Below the pieces are notes generated by a model, which did no database searches, was not told the DNA's origin, and saw only the letters and a list, made by a program, of their open reading frames with translations. From Candidatus Paceibacter sp. (GTDB lineage Bacteria; Patescibacteriota; Patescibacteriia; SG8-24; DYFX01): DNA of 21,880 nucleotides. The DNA lies in NCBI GenBank assembly GCA_020724945.1, contig DYFX01000006.1, positions 5,925 to 27,804 of the forward strand, written 5' to 3'. The position numbers and the translations under genes were made by a program. Below, piece after piece: positions 1-12,276 of this stretch (position 1 is the stretch's first letter; every line of letters starts with the position of its first letter).

Positions 1-3667
<3,667 letters not shown>

Positions 3668-3678
3668 AGTGTTTCAGG

Positions 3679-6948
<3,270 letters not shown>

Positions 6949-7084
6949 ACCGCAGGGACGGGAGTGACGGTTTTCGCGAGAACGAAAACCAGGGGTGAAT
7001 AAAACCCCACTCCGGATCCTCGGACAGTTCAGCCGATGAGGTCGGACAGTGGCTCATCGCCGCCGCGTTTCCTGCCTCCCGACG

Positions 7085-7119
7085 CAAAAAAGAAAACGCC
7101 CGCCCCTTTCCCCGGGGCG
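7085..7119 (-). terminator. Putative transcription attenuator in the rpoB leader
   Basis: On the minus strand a 6-bp GC stem CGCCCC/GGGGCG (7101-7106 with 7114-7119, 7-nt loop) is followed by a short GGCG and then TTTTCTTTTTT, the form of an intrinsic terminator. It lies about 50 nt after the predicted rpoB transcription start and about 140 nt before the rpoB ATG, so it would stop leader transcripts before the coding region. The nearby repeated C/G runs could allow an alternative antiterminator pairing. Function is inferred from position and shape. Confidence 0.6.
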
Positions 7120-7174
7120 AGGATTTTCGCTAATTGGTGCGGGAAACGGTGAGCACGGCGTTGATTTCACACGG

Positions 7175-7203
7175 AGCATAACATCGGGTTTATCCCCTGT
7201 CAA
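7175..7203 (-). promoter_or_regulatory. rpoBC promoter (sigma70-type)
   Basis: Reading leftward: -35 TTGACA (7203-7198), a 17-nt spacer, and -10 TATGCT (7180-7175). The -35 is perfect and the -10 matches 4 of 6. The predicted start near 7168 gives a ~220-nt 5' leader for rpoB. The same -35/spacer/-10 combination occurs in the divergent rightward promoter at 7418-7446. Confidence 0.8.
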
Positions 7204-7417
7204 GAGAAAAACGGCGAACATGTCAAGGAGGCAGAAAAAACGCGAATCCAAGCGAATTCATCAAAGCTTTGCACAGGCGGAATCATGGAAAAGCCTTCGG
7301 GTCGTTTCTCGGCGCGTTTCGTGTCAATTTTCTCGGCTCCCGTCATTGAATGACAGCTCCAAATGACACTTTTCCAGCTTAAATAGTGCGTTTATGCCCA
7401 TTGTTTGCCAGCACATC

Positions 7418-7446
7418 TTGACAAAAACCGTCTGCCATGCTATGCT
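7418..7446 (+). promoter_or_regulatory. Strong sigma70-type promoter of the structured leader / 7977 gene
   Basis: -35 TTGACA (7418-7423), 17-nt spacer, -10 TATGCT (7441-7446). Predicted start is near 7453. No convincing intrinsic terminator lies between here and the gene at 7977, so the transcript would carry a ~520-nt leader, or the leader is processed as a stand-alone RNA. Confidence 0.8.
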
Positions 7447-7545
7447 GTCCGGTCAGCATCGAGACGGTTCTTCCGAGCGACATGGTGGGTCCGCCCTGAC
7501 AGGCCTTCGGGTCTGCGCTGGGCACGGACGACGCGCTGCGTGGAA

Positions 7546-7609
7546 TTCCGGCTCCGGCTGGAAATCCTCACGGCGTCCGTCCGCGGAACGCATCGCTTCG
7601 GCGAGACGC
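7546..7609 (+). repeat. Leader element, copy 1 (tandem diverged duplication)
   Basis: 64-nt unit: hairpin TTCCGGC-TCCG-GCTGGAA, then an outer stem GCGTC/GACGC (7573-7577, 7605-7609) enclosing TCGC-TTCG-GCGA that abuts the 3' strand of the outer stem. Copy 2 lies exactly 183 nt downstream with the same architecture. Confidence 0.65.
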
Positions 7610-7681
7610 GGGCCATGACCCCCCAGCTCCTTCGGAAGAACCCGATCTTCCCATGAACGACTTGGAGGAGTGCATTCCGCC

Positions 7682-7801
7682 ATGACCCGCAAGGGCCCCA
7701 GACGGACGGATCCAACTTCACAGGACATCTCCGGCTCCGGCTGGAACCGTCCTGCGATCGGCTCCGCTAGGCGTCCCGCTTCGGCGGATCGCGCCAACTA
7801 A
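7682..7801 (+). CDS. Possible 39-aa leader peptide (small ORF)
   Basis: ATG at 7682 with an SD-like GGAGGAG at 7664-7670 (11-nt spacing), ending TAA at 7799-7801. The peptide starts MTRKGPRRTD and contains SGSGW followed by an Arg/Ala/Ser-rich tail. Copy 1 of the leader repeat, read in the equivalent frame, gives the same SGSGW, then Ser-Ala, Arg and Ala-Ser-Ala positions, and a stop at exactly the homologous site (TGA 7616-7618). About 12 of 23 tail residues are identical. The matching frame and stop suggest either a duplicated leader peptide or a reading frame carried along by conserved RNA structure. Its start overlaps the stop of a 10-codon ORF (7653-7685) as ATGA, which in turn overlaps a 13-codon ORF (7615-7656) as ATGA. 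Translation is unproven. Confidence 0.3.
   Translation: MTRKGPRRTDPTSQDISGSGWNRPAIGSARRPASADRAN
7729..7792 (+). repeat. Leader element, copy 2 (tandem diverged duplication)
   Basis: Same design as copy 1: hairpin TCCGGC-TCCG-GCTGGA (7730-7745), outer stem GCGAT/ATCGC (7754-7758, 7788-7792), and inner CCGC-TTCG-GCGG (7776-7787) abutting the outer stem. Relative to copy 1, two outer-stem pairs and one inner-stem pair changed on both sides and still pair. Confidence 0.65.
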
Positions 7802-7835
7802 CGCCTCCAAACCGTTCCTGGGAAGATTTTTCCTA

Positions 7836-7843
7836 AGGAGGTC
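7836..7843 (+). promoter_or_regulatory. Orphan strong Shine-Dalgarno (AAGGAGGT)
   Basis: A near-perfect SD that does not serve the ATG at 7977, which has its own AAGGAG. Ten to eleven nt downstream lie ATT (7854, in frame with the 7977 gene and open throughout) and TTG (7855, opening a 63-codon frame that overlaps the 7977 gene out of frame). CCTCC at 7804-7808 could sequester it. It may serve a leader peptide, an N-terminally extended product, or ribosome standby. Confidence 0.45.
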
Positions 7844-7976
7844 CCTACGGAACATTGACAATTCCGCAAGAACTCGTCACCAGACTTCGCGCACGAGAGG
7901 CGGCGGGGACTCTCCCCGTTCGCCCGCACGACGCACCCAACCCCGCCGGAACGCCGGCACGACCAAGGAGATCGCC

Positions 7977-8942
7977 ATGTCCGAGAACAACACCGTCACT
8001 TCCCGCTTCGAGATCGTCGTCATCCCCGGCCAGTTCAGCCTGCTGATCTGCGACACCTGGAAGAACCCCAGCGTCCTGCTCCACCTCTACAAGGACGAGC
8101 GGAAGATGCTGCGGGACGCCTTCGACATCCACTGGTCGTCGATCGACGCCCACCTCTGGATGTTCCAGCGCTGCTGGGACCAGGGCCGCCTCCGGGACGT
8201 CTCGAACCGGCACGCCAAGCGGGTCAAGATCCTGTTCGAGATGGATCGCGTCGAGAACGGGATCCGGATCGCGCTCGATGTCGTCAGCATGGTGGACCGG
8301 GAGGGCAACCCCTACCTGGCCGACCAGGATGACGGCGGGAACCCGTACCCCCGTTCCCGCACGATCGAACGCGTGTTCCCGGCCAAGAAGATCGAGGCGC
8401 TGTTCGGCAAGGCCCAGGCCCTGACCTACGGCATGAACGCCTCGCTCCTGATGCAGTGGAGCCTCGAGTCGGGCGACCGGAAGGCCGCCGAGGAGATGCA
8501 CCGCTCCCAGGAGCACTTCGACGAGGTCGTCAACGGGCCCAAGAACCCGGCGCTGACCGTCACCGTCGAGGAGGCCGTCCGCAACGGGAACGGCAAGAAG
8601 CAGGGCGGCGGCAAGAAGTCCGACGGCAAGAAGCGGGAGAAGCTCGGCTCCAAGAAGCTCGGCGACGCCTCCAAGGAGGCGACGCCGGACGACCGGAGCG
8701 ACGAGATCGCCCGCCAGCTCACCGTCGGCCTCGGCCTCGAGGACCCCGGCGCCGGTCTCCTGACCGACGGCGAAGGCCTCGTGATCGAGCCCGAGGCGAG
8801 CGCTTCCCCGACTCCGACCGAGGCCCCCAAGGCCAAGAAGGAGAAGAAGGAGCGCGCGCCCAAGCTGGGTCTCGCGGACCTCGCGTCCCTGAAGGACCAG
8901 CTGCCCGCCGGACCGACCGACGGTTCGAACGGCCAGAGCTAG
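7977..8942 (+). CDS. Protein of unknown function with Lys-rich disordered C-terminal half
   Basis: 321 aa; I do not recognise the family. Residues 1-185 look globular and soluble (Trp/His/Arg-rich, no signal peptide or membrane segment), with segments such as FEIVVIPGQFSLLICDTW and ALTYGMNASLLMQWSLESG. From about residue 190 the sequence is low complexity: a Gly/Lys stretch (~207-235), an acidic Glu/Asp/Gly part, a Pro/Thr/Ala linker and a second Lys cluster (~283-296). Start chosen at ATG 7977 because AAGGAG (7965-7970) sits 6 nt upstream. The frame is open further back to an ATT at 7854, so an extended form cannot be excluded. The gene is driven by a strong promoter with a very long structured leader and ends in a strong terminator, which suggests a regulated, well expressed protein. 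A nucleic-acid-binding role for the basic tail is only a guess. Confidence 0.85.
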   Translation: MSENNTVTSRFEIVVIPGQFSLLICDTWKNPSVLLHLYKDERKMLRDAFDIHWSSIDAHLWMFQRCWDQGRLRDVSNRHAKRVKILFEMDRVENGIRIALDVVSMVDREGNPYLADQDDGGNPYPRSRTIERVFPAKKIEALFGKAQALTYGMNASLLMQWSLESGDRKAAEEMHRSQEHFDEVVNGPKNPALTVTVEEAVRNGNGKKQGGGKKSDGKKREKLGSKKLGDASKEATPDDRSDEIARQLTVGLGLEDPGAGLLTDGEGLVIEPEASASPTPTEAPKAKKEKKERAPKLGLADLASLKDQLPAGPTDGSNGQS

Positions 8943-8958
8943 CGGAAGGCACTCAGCA

Positions 8959-8990
8959 CGCCGCCCCTACGGACTGTAGGGGCGGCGTTT
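8959..8990 (+). terminator. Long perfect hairpin after the 7977 gene
   Basis: Perfect 12-bp inverted repeat CGCCGCCCCTAC / GTAGGGGCGGCG (8959-8970, 8976-8987) with a 5-nt loop, followed by TTT only. It could be a terminator or a palindromic repeat element. Confidence 0.6.
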
Positions 8991-9002
8991 CACATCAGAC
9001 GA

Positions 9003-9025
9003 CTCCCTTTCAAGGGGGTTTTTTT
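9003..9025 (+). terminator. Intrinsic terminator upstream of ftsK
   Basis: CTCCCT/AGGGGG hairpin (9003-9018) followed by seven T (9019-9025). It ends the 7977 transcript and separates it from ftsK, which starts 38 bp later. Confidence 0.8.
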
Positions 9026-9063
9026 GTGATACGATACGCCTGTCATTTCAGGTATTTCAGCCT

Positions 9064-11286
9064 ATGGCCAAATCACGGAAGAACGGCAACGGCGGCAACG
9101 GCAACGGAAAGAAGGGCAAGCACCCGGACAAGACGCCGCGCCCCGACCCCATCGAGTTGAGCCCCGAAACGCGGCGCGGGCTCTTCACCATTTTCCTCGT
9201 CATCCTGGCGCTGCTCTTCACCCTGGCGGCTTTCGGCATGGCCGGCATGATCGGCGGCTACCTGAACGCCTTCGGCCGCGGCGCGCTCGGACGGCTCTCC
9301 CCGCTTCTCCCCGTCTTCCTGATCTTCGTGGCCGTCGGGCGCCTCAAGCGCGAGTCGAAGACCTTCGACGCCGCCGCCAAGCTCGGCGCCGCGCTCCTCA
9401 TCCTGACGGTCGGCGCGATGATCCATCTCGTCGCCGCGCATCCCGAGGGCGTCGCCTACGGCAAGGATCTCGAGACGGGCGGCGGCTACCTCGGCATGCT
9501 CGTGAGCTTCCTCCTGGAGCGCGGCCTCGGCTTCTGGGGCGCGGCCATCGTCATCGGCGGCGGCATCCTCGCCTCCCTGCTGCTGCTCTTCAAGACTTCG
9601 CTCGAGAAGATCGTCTTCCCGCACCGCGCGCTCATGGAATTCGTCCGCAAGAAGCCGGGCGAGCACGGCGGCACGATCGGCGCGCCGGGCGCCCCGATGC
9701 CCGCCGAGGCCAAACCCGCCTTCGCGTCCAAGGAGATGAAGGACGAGCCGCTCCCCGAGGCCGGAGTGGCGGAACCGGTCATCGCCGGCGATCACGCCTC
9801 GGCCGCGCCGAAGAAGATCTGGCGCAAGGTCTCGCTGCCGCTGGACCTCCTGAACAACAAGTCGACCAAGCCGACTTCCGGCGACATCGGGCGCAACCAG
9901 CATGTCATCCAGAAGACGCTCGAGAACTTCGGCATCCCCTGCGAGATGGGCGAGGTCTCCATCGGCCCGACCGTCACCCAGTTCACGCTGAAGCCGCACG
10001 ACGGCGTGAAGCTCTCGCGCATCACGGCGCTCAACAACGACCTGGCGCTCTCGCTCGCCGCGCATCCGATCCGCATCGAGGCGCCGATCCCGGGCAAGTC
10101 GCTCGTCGGCATCGAGGTGCCGAACCAGGCGGTGGCCATCGTGAACCTGCGCGAGATCCTGGAGTCCGGAGAATTCCGCGGATCGCGCGCGGCGCTCCGC
10201 ATCGCGCTGGGCAAGGATGTGGCCGGCAAGCCCTGGCTCGCCGACCTCACCAAGATGCCGCATATGCTCGTGGCCGGTTCGACCGGCTCCGGCAAGACGG
10301 TCTGCCTCAACTCCATCATCGTCTCGCTCCTCTACAGCTACGGCCCCGACGAGCTGCGCTTCATCATGGTCGACCCGAAGCGCGTCGAGCTCACGGCCTA
10401 CAACAACATCCCGCACCTGCTGGTGCCGGCCATCACGGAGGTCCCGAAGACGGTCAACGCGCTCAAGTGGGCCATCGGCGAGATGGATCGGCGCTTCACC
10501 CAGCTCGCGCGCTTCGGCAAGCGCGACATCGCCTCCTATAACGAGGCGGCGGACGAGAAGATGCCGTACCTCGTCATCGTCATCGACGAGCTCGCCGACC
10601 TGATGGTCTCCTCCGCCGCCAACGAGGTCGAGACCTGCATCATCCGCCTGGCGCAGATGGCGCGCGCGGTGGGCATCCACCTGATCCTCGCCACCCAGCG
10701 CCCGTCGGTCGATGTCATCACCGGCCTCATCAAGGCGAACTTCAACGCCCGCATCGCCTTCGCGGTGGCCTCCGGCACCGACTCGCGCACCATCCTCGAT
10801 TCGCTGGGCGCCGAGAAGCTGGTCGGGCGCGGCGACATGCTCTTCACCTCCGCCGAACTCTCGAAGCCGAAGCGCCTGCAGGGCACCTACATCTCCGACC
10901 TCGAGATCAAGAAGGTCACCGACTTCATCAAGAACGAGTTCGACGCGCCCGACTACCAGCACGAGATCGTCGACCGCCTCGGCTCGACCTCCAACGGCGT
11001 CGCCTTCGCGGACGACGGCGGCAACGACGAACCGCTGCTGAACGACGCGCAAGACATCGTGGTGCGGGCCGGCAGGGCGTCCGCCTCGTTCCTCCAGCGC
11101 CGCATGCAGATCGGCTATGCCCGCGCGGCGCGCATCCTCGACCTGCTCGAGGAGAAGGGCGTCATCGGCCCCGGCAACGGCGCCAAGCCGCGCGAAATCC
11201 TGGTGGCGCGCCCTGAAGGCGCCGCGGAGGAGGAGGTGGAGGGCGACGAACTGGACGGCGAGATGCCGGATGACCGCGTCGTCTAG
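9064..11286 (+). CDS. ftsK: FtsK/SpoIIIE-family DNA translocase
   Basis: 740-aa membrane-anchored ATPase that pumps double-stranded DNA at the division septum during chromosome segregation. Order of parts: basic Gly/Asn-rich cytosolic N-terminus (1-35); four or five hydrophobic segments (about 38-62, 79-93, 106-125, 143-176); a short linker (~200-250), much shorter than in E. coli FtsK; alpha/beta motor with Walker A GSTGSGKT (405-412) and Walker B LVIVIDE (503-509), then ATQRPSVDVITG; C-terminal winged-helix gamma domain (~658-714), which in the family reads KOPS-type orientation sequences. The ATG at 9064 directly precedes the basic N-terminus; no SD is visible. The RodZ-like gene follows after 35 bp and is probably co-transcribed. 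Confidence 0.96.
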   Translation: MAKSRKNGNGGNGNGKKGKHPDKTPRPDPIELSPETRRGLFTIFLVILALLFTLAAFGMAGMIGGYLNAFGRGALGRLSPLLPVFLIFVAVGRLKRESKTFDAAAKLGAALLILTVGAMIHLVAAHPEGVAYGKDLETGGGYLGMLVSFLLERGLGFWGAAIVIGGGILASLLLLFKTSLEKIVFPHRALMEFVRKKPGEHGGTIGAPGAPMPAEAKPAFASKEMKDEPLPEAGVAEPVIAGDHASAAPKKIWRKVSLPLDLLNNKSTKPTSGDIGRNQHVIQKTLENFGIPCEMGEVSIGPTVTQFTLKPHDGVKLSRITALNNDLALSLAAHPIRIEAPIPGKSLVGIEVPNQAVAIVNLREILESGEFRGSRAALRIALGKDVAGKPWLADLTKMPHMLVAGSTGSGKTVCLNSIIVSLLYSYGPDELRFIMVDPKRVELTAYNNIPHLLVPAITEVPKTVNALKWAIGEMDRRFTQLARFGKRDIASYNEAADEKMPYLVIVIDELADLMVSSAANEVETCIIRLAQMARAVGIHLILATQRPSVDVITGLIKANFNARIAFAVASGTDSRTILDSLGAEKLVGRGDMLFTSAELSKPKRLQGTYISDLEIKKVTDFIKNEFDAPDYQHEIVDRLGSTSNGVAFADDGGNDEPLLNDAQDIVVRAGRASASFLQRRMQIGYARAARILDLLEEKGVIGPGNGAKPREILVARPEGAAEEEVEGDELDGEMPDDRVV

Positions 11287-11321
11287 GCGGTTCGGGAGGA
11301 ACTGAATCCGTATTTCCCGTT

Positions 11322-12026
11322 ATGGTGGCATTCCAGCAGAAATCCCTCGATGACCTGACGATCGGCGAAGCGCTCCGCACGGCCCGCGAGGGCCGCGGGG
11401 AGTCCGTCGAGGATATCGAGCGTCTCACGCATGTCGGCAAGAAGTTCGTGCTCGCGCTCGAGACGGGCGACCTCGGCAAGCTGCCCGAGCCCGTCTACGC
11501 CAAGAAGTTCGTGAAGACGCTGGCCAGGCACTACGGCATCGATCCGGAGGCCGCGTCCGACGCCCTCCTGAAGGAGATGGCCGTCTCCGCGGAGACGCCC
11601 CCTGCGGGCCGTCCCGTGAACTTCGTCGAGGGGCGCAGCCTCGTCGCGGCGCCGATCCTGTTCAAGTCCGTGGCGCTCGGCACCGTCTTCGTCGCCATCG
11701 TCGGCTACTTCGCCTATTCGGTCCACGCCATCCTCAAGCCGCCGCAGGTGACGCTCTATTCCCCGCACGACGACCAGGTCTTCGCGGACAACCGCGTGGT
11801 CATCGAAGGCCTGACGGAACCGGAGGTCGACCTCTCGGTCAACAGCGAGCCGGTGGCCATCGAGACGGACGGGAGCTTCAAGGATGTGCTGAACCTCCCG
11901 CCCGGCGTCTCGCACCTGCGGGTCATCGCCAAGAAGCGCCACTCGCGCGAGCAGGAGATCCTGCTGAAGGTGGTGGTCGAGGAGCGCGGCGTGACCGCCT
12001 CCGGCACCGCGACCGCGATGCGTTGA
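11322..12026 (+). CDS. RodZ-like membrane protein: N-terminal HTH, one TM, C-terminal Ig-like domain
   Basis: 234 aa. Residues 10-85 form a RodZ/HTH_25-type helix-turn-helix (TIGEALRTAREGRGESVEDI, then LETGDLGKLPEPVYAKKFVK). One transmembrane helix spans about 112-134. An extracytoplasmic Pro-led beta-sandwich follows from about 140 (PPQVTLYSPHDDQVF, VVIEGLTEPE), of the Ig-like/glucodextranase-B type. Full-length RodZ anchors MreB; here no mreB is nearby, so a role as a cell-envelope or shape factor is inferred from family only. It follows ftsK at 35 bp and is closed by a hairpin. No SD is seen; the second codon is GTG, so the exact start is not forced. Confidence 0.85.
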   Translation: MVAFQQKSLDDLTIGEALRTAREGRGESVEDIERLTHVGKKFVLALETGDLGKLPEPVYAKKFVKTLARHYGIDPEAASDALLKEMAVSAETPPAGRPVNFVEGRSLVAAPILFKSVALGTVFVAIVGYFAYSVHAILKPPQVTLYSPHDDQVFADNRVVIEGLTEPEVDLSVNSEPVAIETDGSFKDVLNLPPGVSHLRVIAKKRHSREQEILLKVVVEERGVTASGTATAMR

Positions 12027-12029
12027 GAC

Positions 12030-12051
12030 AAGCCTCCCGCAAGGGAGGCTT
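12030..12051 (+). terminator. Hairpin terminator after the RodZ-like gene
   Basis: AAGCCTCCC / GGGAGGCTT with a GCAA tetraloop (12030-12038, 12043-12051). The stem begins three bases after the stop codon. The T-run is minimal (TT within the stem then TCG), so termination may be partial. Confidence 0.6.
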
Positions 12052-12100
12052 TCGCGTACGGAGGGGCAGAGATCCTTCGACGCGCTCCGCTCGCTCAAGA

Positions 12101-12149
12101 CGAACAGCGCAAAGAGGTGTTATCCACATATGCCTTCTTGCGCTGTTCG
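12101..12149. repeat. 12-bp perfect inverted repeat around a DnaA box
   Basis: CGAACAGCGCAA (12101-12112) and TTGCGCTGTTCG (12138-12149) are exact reverse complements separated by 25 bp. The spacer contains TTATCCACA (12120-12128), identical to the high-affinity E. coli DnaA-box consensus. The preceding bases (12073-12105) resemble dispersed intergenic repeats of other bacterial genomes. Confidence 0.75.
12120..12128 (+). promoter_or_regulatory. Perfect DnaA-box consensus (TTATCCACA)
   Basis: Exact 9-mer upstream of recA, placed within the spacer of a perfect inverted repeat. I noticed no second copy in the window, so it is not an oriC-like cluster. It could act as a DnaA-controlled operator for recA or as a DnaA-titration site. 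Confidence 0.5.
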
Positions 12150-12211
12150 CCTTTCGTTCATCTACAATGTTGACATCGAAAGACGGGGTGTGATTGGACG
12201 GTCCCGTCAGC

Positions 12212-12217
12212 TATAAT
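12212..12217 (+). promoter_or_regulatory. recA promoter -10 (TATAAT)
   Basis: Perfect TATAAT, start predicted near 12224 and a 5' UTR of about 50 nt. The -35 at 17 nt spacing (TGTGAT, 12189-12194) is weak. A perfect TTGACA at 12170-12175 is too far (36 nt) to pair with it. A second possible -10, TACAAT (12163-12168), lies upstream. No clear LexA-type operator was recognised. Confidence 0.5.
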
Positions 12218-12237
12218 TCATCAGTCATCATTCCCTG

Positions 12238-12263
12238 TCTCATCCCGGCGTTCGCTGGAATGA
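12238..12263. repeat. Imperfect palindrome in the recA 5' UTR
   Basis: GTC-CATCCCGGCG-TT-CGCTGGAATGAC pairs over about 10 of 12 positions. It resembles the very common dispersed family of intergenic palindromes of the type GTCATTCCCGCG-n-CGCGGGAATGAC. It ends 13 bp before the recA ATG. Confidence 0.45.
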
Positions 12264-12276
12264 CATCATCAACCCT

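Larger units (their letters stand above)
7453..7976 (+). ncRNA. Candidate structured leader RNA with duplicated UNCG-capped elements
   Basis: No long credible protein gene fits this stretch. It holds many short, stable hairpins. A stem GTCCG/CGGAC (7489-7493 with 7525-7529) encloses CAGGCC-TTCG-GGTCTG. A stem TTCCGGC-TCCG-GCTGGAA is at 7546-7563. A nested element with a TTCG-capped hairpin is at 7573-7609. GGAAGA/TCTTCC flank a 6-nt loop at 7634-7651. Diverged copies of the second and third elements recur at 7730-7745 and 7754-7792. CCTCC (7804-7808) can pair with the SD core GGAGG (7838-7842). I do not recognise it as tmRNA, RNase P, SRP, 6S or a known riboswitch. It is either a cis-regulatory leader of the downstream gene or an independent RNA. 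Confidence 0.5.

Noticed and set aside
7049..7366. Rightward ORFs upstream of the leader promoter (including a 49-codon ORF from 7219)
   Set aside because: No SD, no promoter in the right place, overlap with the rpoB promoter and attenuator; product not convincing.
9073..11052. 659-codon leftward open frame antisense to ftsK
   Set aside because: Shadow of the FtsK codons, low-complexity Leu/Glu/Asp/Arg product.
12170..12175. TTGACA as the -35 of recA
   Set aside because: 36 nt from the TATAAT; at 17-nt spacing the hexamer is ATTGGA, a poor -10.
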